This document shows, one piece after another, positions 1-5,606 of a stretch of DNA of 5,606 nt (within the stretch, counting starts at the first letter, position 1; the number at the start of each line of letters is the position of its first letter). The translations under genes and the position numbers were made by a program. The DNA is from Candidatus Saccharimonadota bacterium (GTDB lineage Bacteria; Patescibacteriota; Saccharimonadia; Saccharimonadales; Saccharimonadaceae): positions 1 to 5,606 of the forward strand of contig CAJPSL010000033.1 in the NCBI GenBank assembly GCA_905373315.1. The letters run 5' to 3'. The notes beneath the pieces are model-generated. The model was not told the origin of the DNA, did not search any database, and was given only the letters and a program-made list of their open reading frames with translations.

Positions 1-2
1 AG

Positions 3-875
3 AAAGCATCCTCTGACATTAGTCAGGATTTCGGCGCCACCGCCCTCTTTGGGGTACTTGACACCGCCGTTGATGAGGCTCAGAAACAAGGCACAGCTGG
101 CTTCGGTGGCTTAGAGCAAATAGACAATCTTGAGATTCAACACTCGTTTGAACAAGCTTTTCTATTTTCCGAACGCTTAGTTGGATATGCTGGCTTCTCA
201 GCACCAACACCAGAACAAATGCTATCAGCTGGTGTCAATTTTCACTATTTGGCTGAGCAATTTGAGCGAATGGAGCAAGAAGATGGCGTCACCCCGCACA
301 TCGTCCTGGCTCCTCACGGCCTTGGTAAACAAACTTGGCTAGACATCGCCAAAGCAATGACCTTGGACAAGACGATACAAGATAATCCCCTGGGGATTGA
401 CCACAAAGACCATGGGTTGCACATTGATAACATAATTGATAATAATACTTGGATATACCTTAACCAGGCGCCAACTTCAACAACCACTCCGGGATTATCG
501 ACTCTACCAACTCATCAAATCAAGGATGGCGACAAAACTATTACCTGGACACTTCGTCTGCTTTCTGGTACAGAGGAACCAGCACACCTGGGTATGTCAT
601 ATGAACAGAGCCAACAACAAAGCCCGCCTCTTGAGCACCAAACTGTAGCCGAAGCCTTAACTGACAATCTCCTAGCTGCACTACGAAACAATACGCCGCT
701 AATCGATAGGCATCATGATTCATGGTGTTGGCGACCAGCAAATGTTATTAGTAACTCGACGCCAATAATCACTTGGGATACACCTGCCTTTACAAGAGGG
801 CACGTGTTGGCCCTTTATGTACTACCAGCCGGCTATTCAGGTAATGACACCGGTACCCGCTCACCCGTCGGGTAG
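3..875 (+). CDS. Unrecognised hypothetical protein, 5' end outside window
   Basis: The frame is open from the left edge to a TAG at 873-875, giving the last 290 residues. Before the ATG at 219 there is no ATG, GTG or TTG in this frame. The upstream 72 codons read as ordinary protein (e.g. FGATALFGVLDTAVDEA), so the gene probably starts outside the window rather than at 219. No signal peptide or membrane segment is visible in the part seen. Residues about 133-142 are rich in His and Asp (DHKDHGLHID). The middle is rich in Thr, Gln and Ser. The last 55 residues carry several Trp (SWCW, ITWD) and end in GTRSPVG. That ending loosely resembles C-terminal domains of patescibacterial and phage hypothetical proteins that finish in a G-x-R-P-like motif, some with C-type-lectin-like folds; this is recollection, not a match. 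I do not recognise the family and assign no function. The gene converges on raiA with a six-base gap. Confidence 0.7.
   Translation, partial: KASSDISQDFGATALFGVLDTAVDEAQKQGTAGFGGLEQIDNLEIQHSFEQAFLFSERLVGYAGFSAPTPEQMLSAGVNFHYLAEQFERMEQEDGVTPHIVLAPHGLGKQTWLDIAKAMTLDKTIQDNPLGIDHKDHGLHIDNIIDNNTWIYLNQAPTSTTTPGLSTLPTHQIKDGDKTITWTLRLLSGTEEPAHLGMSYEQSQQQSPPLEHQTVAEALTDNLLAALRNNTPLIDRHHDSWCWRPANVISNSTPIITWDTPAFTRGHVLALYVLPAGYSGNDTGTRSPVG
854..874. other. Small inverted repeat at convergent gene ends
   Basis: TACCCG (854-859) and CGGGTA (869-874) form a perfect 6-bp stem with a 9-base loop at the very end of the + strand gene, just beyond the raiA stop. Its position between convergent genes fits a bidirectional transcription stop. 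However, no run of T follows on either strand, so it is not a standard intrinsic terminator and may be chance. Confidence 0.2.
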
Positions 876-881
876 CTTGTC

Positions 882-1253
882 CTAACCGCGACGAAAACTG
901 CGCTTGAACCGTGCCAACACACCACGACTACGGCCAACGTGAGCCAACGTGTCGTCCTTATAGCGACGCAACTGCCCGTTCAATTTGGTCTCGACGATGT
1001 CCACAGCCGCCAACACGTTCATTGTTGAGTCTTTTGCAGTAATGACCTTGTCTGGGACATTGATGATAACTTCAACCTCATATTTGTTGCCACCAGGATG
1101 ATCAATTTGCTTAATCTTCACATCTGCCGTAACGCTTTTACGAGCGTGACGTGGCAAAAACCGATCCAATGGGCCAATTTTTTTCTCAATATACCGTTTG
1201 GTCGTGTCATTCAGTTCGTACTTTACACCAGTGATTGTCAGATTGGTAATCAT
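882..1253 (-). CDS. raiA: Ribosome hibernation factor, HPF/RaiA (S30AE) family, short form
   Basis: This 123-residue protein matches the S30AE family, which binds the 30S decoding region and silences or stores ribosomes in stationary phase or stress. It opens with MITNLTITGVKYELNDTTKR and shows the expected order: a first strand, a helix (about 15-33, TKRYIEKKIGPLDRFL), three strands (about 42-73, including VTADVKIKQI and KYEVEVIINV) and a second helix (about 76-97). The tail (95-123) is strongly basic, with RR, KR and RR clusters, and would suit rRNA contact. At 123 residues it is close to E. coli YfiA length. It lacks the extra C-terminal dimerisation domain of long HPF proteins, so direct 100S dimer formation by that route is not expected. 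The start is supported by a Shine-Dalgarno just upstream and by the usual family N-terminus. It lies 40 bp after serS on the same strand, with its own -10 box in that gap. hpf is an equally valid name. Confidence 0.93.
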   Translation of the reverse strand: MITNLTITGVKYELNDTTKRYIEKKIGPLDRFLPRHARKSVTADVKIKQIDHPGGNKYEVEVIINVPDKVITAKDSTMNVLAAVDIVETKLNGQLRRYKDDTLAHVGRSRGVLARFKRSFRRG

Positions 1254-1256
1254 ATC

Positions 1257-1263
1257 CCTCCTT
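1257..1263 (-). promoter_or_regulatory. Shine-Dalgarno site of raiA
   Basis: Read on the - strand, AAGGAGG lies three bases before the raiA ATG. The match to the anti-Shine-Dalgarno is near perfect but the spacing is unusually tight. It supports the start at 1253, and it contrasts with serS and uppP, which have no well-placed site. Confidence 0.75.
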
Positions 1264-1275
1264 CGTTATACCTAC

Positions 1276-1284
1276 ATTATACCA
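1276..1284 (-). promoter_or_regulatory. Predicted extended -10 promoter of raiA
   Basis: On the - strand, TGG followed by a perfect TATAAT (hexamer 1281 to 1276) forms an extended -10 element in the 40-bp gap after serS. No good -35 is present at 16-18 bases, and extended -10 promoters can work without one. Transcription would start near 1269, giving a leader of about 15 bases that contains the Shine-Dalgarno. This would let raiA be expressed apart from serS. Confidence 0.6.
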
Positions 1285-1293
1285 TGCATTTTA

Positions 1294-2535
1294 CTAAATT
1301 TGCTCACGTCCACCCATATACGGTCGCAATGCTTCTGGCACTGTCAAACTGCCGTCCTCGTTCTGGAAGTTTTCCAAAATCACCACCAATGACCGCGCCA
1401 ACGAAACTGCCGTACCGTTCAAGGTGTGAACTGTCTCAATGTTGCTATCCGCTCGCCGCACCCGAATATTCAAACCGCGCGCTTGATAATCCGTACAATT
1501 TGAGCAACTCGTCAGCTCGCGGTAAGTCTGATCGACCGGTGACCAATATTCAATGTCATACTTTTTGGCAGCTGGCGCGCCCAAGTCGCCCGCCGCAATA
1601 TTCACCACGTGGTACGAAATACCAATTTGCTGCCACAGTGCTTCCTCGATGCTGAGGATTTTTTCATGAATTTCCTTGGACTGTTCCGGCAGACAGAACG
1701 CGTACATTTCCAGTTTGTTAAATTGGTGCACTCGGAACAATCCACGGGTGTGCTTGCCGTACGTTCCCGCTTCCTTGCGGTAGCATGGACTATATCCTGC
1801 ATATAACAGTGGCAAATCTTTCTCGTCCAAAATTTCATCAGCGTGGTAGCCAGTCAGCGGCATTTCCGCCGTCCCGATCAGCGTCAAATCCTCGCCCTCG
1901 ACCACATACTCATTACTACCTTCACCCTTTGGCGCAAAGCCCGCACCCTCTGCTGTGCGTAAATTCACCATGTGTGGCACCGTCATGAACGTAAAGCCCT
2001 GTTTCGTCACATAATCCAGCGCAAACTGTGTCACGGCATTTTCCAGCAGCGCCAGGTCGCCCTTGAGATAGTAAAACTTCGCGCCAGCTACTTTTGCACC
2101 ACGCTCAAAATCAACCCAACCGCGACTGACAGCATAGTCCAAATGATCCTTGGCGCCCGTTTTACGCTCACCGTAGGCCTTTATCTCAACCGAGTCTTCC
2201 TCACCGCCAAGCGGCACATCATCAAAGGTGATGTTTGGCACGTTTTTCAGAATTGCGGCTACTTTTTCCTCGGTTGATTTTAAGTAGTTTTCACGTTCTG
2301 CCAACTCAATCTTCAGCTGCTTTCCTTGGTCAATCAGCTCCTGGTCTGGACGGCCGCCTTTCATCTTGGCTGAGATTACATTTCGCTGTTCACGCAGCGC
2401 CTCAACTTGTTTTTGTAAATCGCGGCGCTCATCATCGAGCTGCAACAATGTCGCAATATCGACTGCGTATCCCTTATCATGTGCTGATTTTTGCACCAAA
2501 TCAGCATGTTCTCGAATAAATTTGATGTCTAGCAT
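1294..2535 (-). CDS. serS: Seryl-tRNA synthetase
   Basis: A cytoplasmic class II aminoacyl-tRNA synthetase that charges tRNA-Ser (and tRNA-Sec where present) with serine. From the chosen ATG it is 413 residues, a normal bacterial length. Residues about 28-98 form the long antiparallel coiled-coil arm that grips the tRNA long variable arm. The catalytic core follows: motif 1 around 156-190, the serine-binding loop with TAE at 222-224, motif 2 around 246-280 (YRKEAG, then FRVHQFNKLE), ELTSCSNCTDYQARG at 340-354, and motif 3 around 373-409 (NGTAVSLARSLVVILENFQ, then LRPYMGG). All look intact. The frame is open further up to a TTG at 2553, but the family begins MLDIKFIRE. The ATG at 2535 also fits the -10 box, which lies downstream of that TTG, so I choose ATG. 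It follows uppP by 25 bp and ends in TAG. Confidence 0.97.
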   Translation of the reverse strand: MLDIKFIREHADLVQKSAHDKGYAVDIATLLQLDDERRDLQKQVEALREQRNVISAKMKGGRPDQELIDQGKQLKIELAERENYLKSTEEKVAAILKNVPNITFDDVPLGGEEDSVEIKAYGERKTGAKDHLDYAVSRGWVDFERGAKVAGAKFYYLKGDLALLENAVTQFALDYVTKQGFTFMTVPHMVNLRTAEGAGFAPKGEGSNEYVVEGEDLTLIGTAEMPLTGYHADEILDEKDLPLLYAGYSPCYRKEAGTYGKHTRGLFRVHQFNKLEMYAFCLPEQSKEIHEKILSIEEALWQQIGISYHVVNIAAGDLGAPAAKKYDIEYWSPVDQTYRELTSCSNCTDYQARGLNIRVRRADSNIETVHTLNGTAVSLARSLVVILENFQNEDGSLTVPEALRPYMGGREQI

Positions 2536-2541
2536 GCCCTC

Positions 2542-2552
2542 ATTATATACCA
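2542..2552 (-). promoter_or_regulatory. Predicted promoter of serS, probably leaderless
   Basis: In the 25-bp gap between uppP and serS the - strand reads TGGTATATAAT, with a perfect TATAAT at 2547-2542. An offset reading is TGG plus TATATA, an extended -10. Only six bases separate TATAAT from the serS ATG, so transcription should begin at or next to the A of ATG. The GAGGG before the ATG is one base away, too close to act as a normal Shine-Dalgarno. No convincing -35 is seen. Confidence 0.55.
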
Positions 2553-2560
2553 ATTTTGAC

Positions 2561-3403
2561 TTAAACGTGAGAGATCATCCCAGCGCCCAGTAGTACCATC
2601 AACAGCAATCCTAACACAAATCGGTAGACGATGAATGAGCGAAAATTATTGTTTTGGACGAATTTAAGTAGCCATGCCACTGCCACGTATCCCACGCCAA
2701 ACGAGACCACCGTCGCAATGATGGTTGACGTCCAACCAACGCCGCCAGAAATGTGCTTATATTTGGTGACGACCTCCAACAGCCCTGCTGCCACCAACGC
2801 CGGAATCCCCAGGAAAAAGCTCAATTTCGTCACCGTCACTCGGTCAAAACCGCGCAGCAATCCCACTGATATCGTGGCACCAGATCGACTCACGCCGGGA
2901 ATTAACGACAGACATTGACCTAAACCAATAACGAGCGTGTCTTTCCATGTCGTATCCTTTTCAACGCGTTTGGCAGTGGCATAGTTATCAGCCAGCCACA
3001 TCACGCCACTCCAGACAATCAACGCACCAGCTACGAACCATAAACTACGCAGTACCGTCTCAATTTCATCTTTGAACACCAGCCCCACTACCGCGATTGG
3101 CACTGAACCAATGATGATCGCCCACCCATACTTGTAGTCAAATTTCCGTCGTGCCCGTTTCCACCACAAACCACGCCACCACGCGATCAACACTCGCTGA
3201 ATATCCTGCCAAAAATAAATAATCGCCGCCGCTATAGCCCCAATCTGAATAATCGCCGTAAAAGCAATCAGACCCTCATCGTCCAGGGGCATACCCATCA
3301 ATTTCTCAGCAATGGTCAAGTGACCTGTGCTAGAAATAGGCAGGAATTCGGTAATCCCCTCGATAATTCCTAGCACAATTGCCTGCCACCAACTCATATT
3401 CAT
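2561..3403 (-). CDS. uppP: Undecaprenyl-diphosphate phosphatase, BacA/UppP family
   Basis: An integral membrane enzyme that removes one phosphate from undecaprenyl diphosphate, recycling the lipid carrier for peptidoglycan and surface glycans. Extra copies are known to raise bacitracin resistance. It is 280 residues, close to the family norm. The first signature is intact: EGITEFLPISSTGHL at 15-29, with the two glutamates (15, 19) and the histidine (28) of the active site. The second signature, PGVSRSG, is at 169-175, with Arg173. Between and after them lie several hydrophobic helices (about 46-63, 94-110, 118-137, 195-212, 225-247, 257-277). The ATG at 3403 is favoured, although a second ATG two codons on (MSWWQAIVLG) would also suit the family. 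It has no Shine-Dalgarno. A -10 box seven bases upstream suggests leaderless expression. It lies 29 bp after the PspC gene. Confidence 0.97.
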   Translation of the reverse strand: MNMSWWQAIVLGIIEGITEFLPISSTGHLTIAEKLMGMPLDDEGLIAFTAIIQIGAIAAAIIYFWQDIQRVLIAWWRGLWWKRARRKFDYKYGWAIIIGSVPIAVVGLVFKDEIETVLRSLWFVAGALIVWSGVMWLADNYATAKRVEKDTTWKDTLVIGLGQCLSLIPGVSRSGATISVGLLRGFDRVTVTKLSFFLGIPALVAAGLLEVVTKYKHISGGVGWTSTIIATVVSFGVGYVAVAWLLKFVQNNNFRSFIVYRFVLGLLLMVLLGAGMISHV

Positions 3404-3410
3404 AGAGTTT

Positions 3411-3438
3411 ATTATATCAAACCGTTGATTCTCTACAA
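3411..3438 (-). promoter_or_regulatory. Predicted promoter of uppP, probably leaderless
   Basis: On the - strand, TGA plus a perfect TATAAT (hexamer 3416-3411) forms an extended -10. A partial -35, TTGTAG (3438-3433), lies 16 bases upstream and coincides with the last codon and stop of the PspC gene. Seven bases separate the -10 box from the uppP ATG, so the start of transcription should fall on or beside the ATG. No purine-rich ribosome site lies between them. Confidence 0.65.
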
Positions 3439-4746
3439 AAATGCGCCATTGGTCCGTGATGAACCTGGGTACGGAACACTGTCACCAGAGCCTTGGTCTC
3501 CCGGCTTCAATTGCAACGATCCGTACACGGTAACCCTTGTGATACCACCGCAGTGAACGCCCCAGAAGAATGATTCATTCAAACAAGATAACTGCGAATC
3601 ATGTTCAATATTGATTTTAAGCGTGTCACCTTCTACAACAGCTTGTACTTTTGGCGCCTTACCATCTTTACGTGAGAAATATTTTACTTCAACTTTGGTT
3701 TCTTGAGATGATATGGCTTGCCTGTCAACCAGGCCATTACTGGTTACATCAGCATATTTAACGCCTTCAAGATTCTTTGGTAGCTCCACGGTCATTGTTT
3801 TTGTCAAACGCTCTTCATCCCGCGCCAGCTCTCGCAAAGTTTGCGTGCCAAAGATCGCCGAGCTTGAGATACAAAATGCCCCAATAACAGTGCTAATCAC
3901 CACCGCGATCAATGCCGTTCGCGTAAATTTCCACTTGATTGCGCTAGCCGTCAACACGCCAAACAGCATCACCGCAGCAGCACCGCCAACAAGTGCAGAA
4001 ATTAATAGGCCTAAAGCCCACGGCTGTGCGGAAAAACCATCCATCCAGCTAATGACACTTACACCAGCAAATAACCCCACTGGTACAGCGACTAATAATC
4101 CAAAGGTGATCATGATTAACATAAGTGAAACAAATACCTGCGAGACTTTGATGAACGTGTTTTTCACCTGGGTCTTTTTATTATCGGTGAAAGAAAAATT
4201 TTTCAGACTATCCAGCGTCACCTCTTCTCCCCGCATCTGTAACTTTTCAGCCGCCGTTTGCGCTTCTGGCATACTGATCCACAGTACGATATAAATCAGT
4301 AGTGAGGCACCGAGGGTGATAAACGGTGAAAAAATGAATAACAATCGTACCCACAAAGGATTAATCCCCCAGTAGGCAGCGATTCCAGCACACACGCCAC
4401 CGAAAATTGCGTTATCCGGGTCGCGCATTAGTCGCTTAGTTGGCTTACTTGCACTGGCTTCAGCTACGTCGTCACTCATCTCTGGCGCTTCACCATCAGC
4501 AAAATCCTGCGGCTCACCCATTTGTTTTTGCACCGCTAAAACATCATCGTGGCTAATGACACCGTCCTTCGACACGCCGCGCTCCGCTAAAAGCTCCACC
4601 ATTCGCGCCTCAATTTCACGCATAGCCTCTGGCTCCGCGTGCATATTTTTCTGAATTGAATCAAGGTATTGTTCCAACGATTTTTTGGCATCAACCTCCA
4701 CGCTAAACGGCGTTTTTGCCAAATGGATTCTGGTTATTTCTTTCAT
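3433..4746 (-). CDS. PspC-domain multi-pass membrane protein
   Basis: A 437-residue membrane protein. Residues about 1-83 are cytoplasmic and resemble the N-terminal region seen in large PspC proteins, with EQYLDSIQKN, IEARMVELLAERG and DDVLAVQKQMGEPQDF. An acidic linker (84-103) follows. The PspC domain covers about 104-161 (RLMRDPDNAIFGGVCAGIAAYWGI, written as two overlapping parts RLMRDPDNAIFGG and GGVCAGIAAYWGI), including a long hydrophobic stretch at 131-158. Three further membrane helices lie near 203-230, 243-269 and 276-299. The remaining 138 residues are soluble and beta-rich (TKVEVKYFS, VVEGDTLKINIEHD), with two cysteines (388, 399), similar in style to DUF4097/DUF2807-like tails. 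The tail ends in a Gly/Ser/Pro-rich stretch and may be shortened. Whether the C-terminus is inside or outside depends on whether 131-160 crosses once or twice. PspC proteins are linked to envelope stress; the exact role here is unknown. It is coupled to PadR by an ATGA overlap. Confidence 0.88.
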   Translation of the reverse strand: MKEITRIHLAKTPFSVEVDAKKSLEQYLDSIQKNMHAEPEAMREIEARMVELLAERGVSKDGVISHDDVLAVQKQMGEPQDFADGEAPEMSDDVAEASASKPTKRLMRDPDNAIFGGVCAGIAAYWGINPLWVRLLFIFSPFITLGASLLIYIVLWISMPEAQTAAEKLQMRGEEVTLDSLKNFSFTDNKKTQVKNTFIKVSQVFVSLMLIMITFGLLVAVPVGLFAGVSVISWMDGFSAQPWALGLLISALVGGAAAVMLFGVLTASAIKWKFTRTALIAVVISTVIGAFCISSSAIFGTQTLRELARDEERLTKTMTVELPKNLEGVKYADVTSNGLVDRQAISSQETKVEVKYFSRKDGKAPKVQAVVEGDTLKINIEHDSQLSCLNESFFWGVHCGGITRVTVYGSLQLKPGDQGSGDSVPYPGSSRTNGAFL

Positions 4747-5090
4747 CGCTTTGCTCCTTTCTCAAGATTTTTTAGCGAAGTGTTCAACATTTTGATGCGA
4801 TCTTTCAATTCATCCACTAGCTGCGCGCCAGTGTCAGTAAGTGAATAATATTTGCGCGGCGGTCCTTGTTCGCTTTCCTGCCATTCGTGCTTAAGGTAGC
4901 CATATTTTTGTAAACGACTCAGTAGTGGATAAATCGTGCCTTCCACTACCATCAAGTCCGAATCGCTCAGTTGCTTGACGATATCACCAGTGTACTGCGG
5001 TTGTTTAGCACACACCAGCAGCACACAGTAGACCAGAAAGCCTTTGCGGAGCTGAATCGCCAGGCTCTCCGCGTAAGCACTAACGTCCAT
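4743..5090 (-). CDS. PadR-family transcriptional regulator
   Basis: A 115-residue winged-helix DNA-binding protein. The family hallmark is clear: VVEGTIYPLLSRLQKYGYL (about 48-66) is the recognition-helix region. GPPRKYYSLTDTG (about 76-88) is the wing and start of the following helix. The last 25 residues form a helix that in this family makes the dimer interface. PadR proteins usually repress nearby transporter or stress genes and respond to small molecules or envelope-active compounds. Here the gene sits between an ABC ATPase and a PspC protein. It overlaps the ATPase end by 11 bp and the PspC start by 4 bp, so it most likely regulates this operon, including itself; that target is inferred. 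The start has a strong Shine-Dalgarno. No operator can be named because the operon promoter lies outside the window. Confidence 0.93.
   Translation of the reverse strand: MDVSAYAESLAIQLRKGFLVYCVLLVCAKQPQYTGDIVKQLSDSDLMVVEGTIYPLLSRLQKYGYLKHEWQESEQGPPRKYYSLTDTGAQLVDELKDRIKMLNTSLKNLEKGAKR
4754..4760 (-). promoter_or_regulatory. Shine-Dalgarno site of the PspC gene
   Basis: AAAGGAG on the - strand lies seven bases before the ATG at 4746, inside the end of the PadR gene. It fixes the start and, with the ATGA stop-start overlap, supports translational coupling. Confidence 0.8.
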
Positions 5091-5571
5091 GCTTTATACC
5101 TCCTGGCACCGTTGATTGCTCAACCCGACCGTCTTTGATGATAATTTGATGATCACATTTTTTCGCCAAATCAGCGTCATGCGTCACTATGATCAATGTT
5201 ACACCCCTTTGCTTATTATAATCAAACAGCAATTCTTCCACTTTTGCACCTGTTTCACTGTCCAAGTTACCAGTCGGTTCGTCAGCAAAGATAATTTGCG
5301 GATCACCGACAATCGCCCGAGCAATGGCCAAACGCTGTTTTTGTCCGCCCGACAAATCCTTAGCACGGTTCTTGCGCTTGTCATACAGGTCCACCGCCTT
5401 GAGCGCCGCGTTAATTTTATGTGCTCGTTTCTTCCGCGGCAGCCGCGCAATTTCCAGCGGCAAACTGACATTGTCAATAACGCTCTCATTGCCCTGGACA
5501 AAGAAACTCTGGAAGATAAAGCCGATTTTCTTGGCGCGAAACTCATCGACTCGCTTTGGCTTCAGCTGCAA
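5080..5571 (-). CDS. ABC transporter ATP-binding protein (MacB/LolD type), N-terminus missing
   Basis: This is the C-terminal two thirds of an ABC ATPase that would power an efflux or lipoprotein-type transporter. Numbered from the TTG at 5571 (163 residues), it shows the Q-loop in KKIGFIFQSFF (Gln21), the signature LSGGQ at 73-77, Walker B IIFADEP at 93-99 with catalytic Glu98, the D-loop GNLD at 101-104 and the H-loop His131. The FQSFF and DEPTGNLD wording is typical of the MacB/LolD/FtsE group. Walker A is absent. It should lie some tens of codons upstream, but the frame is open only to 5592 because an in-frame TAG occupies 5593-5595. Just beyond the TAG the same frame reads HHY, compatible with the usual DG-x-x strand turn, so a premature stop or sequence error in a longer gene is likely. 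TTG 5571 has no good ribosome site and is only a nominal start. The gene overlaps PadR by 11 bp. A permease gene is expected nearby but is not visible. Confidence 0.85.
   Translation of the reverse strand: MQLKPKRVDEFRAKKIGFIFQSFFVQGNESVIDNVSLPLEIARLPRKKRAHKINAALKAVDLYDKRKNRAKDLSGGQKQRLAIARAIVGDPQIIFADEPTGNLDSETGAKVEELLFDYNKQRGVTLIIVTHDADLAKKCDHQIIIKDGRVEQSTVPGGIKHGR
5099..5104 (-). promoter_or_regulatory. Shine-Dalgarno site of padR
   Basis: AGGAGG on the - strand lies eight bases before the PadR ATG at 5090, within the last codons of the ABC ATPase gene. The spacing is ideal and supports the ATG over other in-frame starts. Confidence 0.82.
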
Positions 5572-5606
5572 ATTGGGCTGTTGGTGTTTGGACTAGTAGT
5601 GATGGC

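Noticed and set aside
3..875. Diversity-generating retroelement target gene
   Set aside because: No reverse transcriptase, template repeat or accessory gene is visible, and the C-terminal resemblance is too weak to call.
854..881. Intrinsic bidirectional terminator between the convergent genes
   Set aside because: A 6-bp stem exists, but no T-run follows on either strand, so it is listed only as a weak inverted repeat.
1098..1655. 185-codon open frame on the + strand opposite raiA and serS
   Set aside because: It overlaps two clearly identified genes and the gap between them, has no ribosome site and no recognisable motif.
3713..4294. 193-codon open frame on the + strand opposite the PspC gene
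   Set aside because: It lies wholly within a well-supported - strand gene and its translation has no family features. It is a shadow frame.
5215..5220. A fourth TATAAT on the - strand, inside the ABC ATPase gene
   Set aside because: It is in coding sequence (codons for D-Y-N), has no -35 or TG extension, and is 125 bp from the PadR start, which already belongs to an operon. Chance is sufficient.
5593..5595. Recoding of TAG as an amino acid in the ABC ATPase gene
   Set aside because: Five other genes or gene ends in the window use TAG as the stop in the expected place, so TAG is read as a stop here.

Overview
The window carries seven protein-coding genes and almost no spare DNA. One gene lies on the + strand and runs in from the left edge. 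The other six are on the - strand and read from the right edge towards the left. No tRNA, rRNA, CRISPR array, insertion sequence or phage gene is recognisable. The short genes, very small gaps, gene content and protein wording suggest a small-genome Patescibacteria (CPR) member, most likely a Candidatus Saccharibacteria (TM7). That placement is an inference from general resemblance, with no marker phylogeny behind it.

Layout, left to right. Positions 3-875 (+) hold the end of an unrecognised protein whose start lies outside the window. It converges tail-to-tail, six bases apart, on a short ribosome hibernation factor (882-1253, -). Next come seryl-tRNA synthetase (1294-2535, -) and undecaprenyl-diphosphate phosphatase UppP (2561-3403, -). 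Then come a large PspC-domain membrane protein (3433-4746, -), a PadR-family regulator (4743-5090, -) and an ABC transporter ATPase (5080-5571 or beyond, -).

The - strand genes form two blocks. The ABC ATPase, PadR and PspC genes overlap each other (11 bp and 4 bp) and have good Shine-Dalgarno sites, so they look like one translationally coupled operon. This resembles a self-regulated envelope-stress or efflux module. uppP, serS and raiA are separated by gaps of 25-40 bp. Each gap contains a perfect TATAAT on the coding strand, so each gene probably has its own promoter. For uppP and serS the -10 box lies only 6-7 bases before the ATG, which predicts leaderless mRNAs. raiA instead has a short leader with a strong Shine-Dalgarno.

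Two points need care. The ABC ATPase frame meets an in-frame TAG at 5593-5595, and its Walker A region is not in the window, so the gene may be broken. The left-hand protein is an orphan. I see no convincing new defence or mobile system; the most informative signal is the promoter and leaderless-start pattern.
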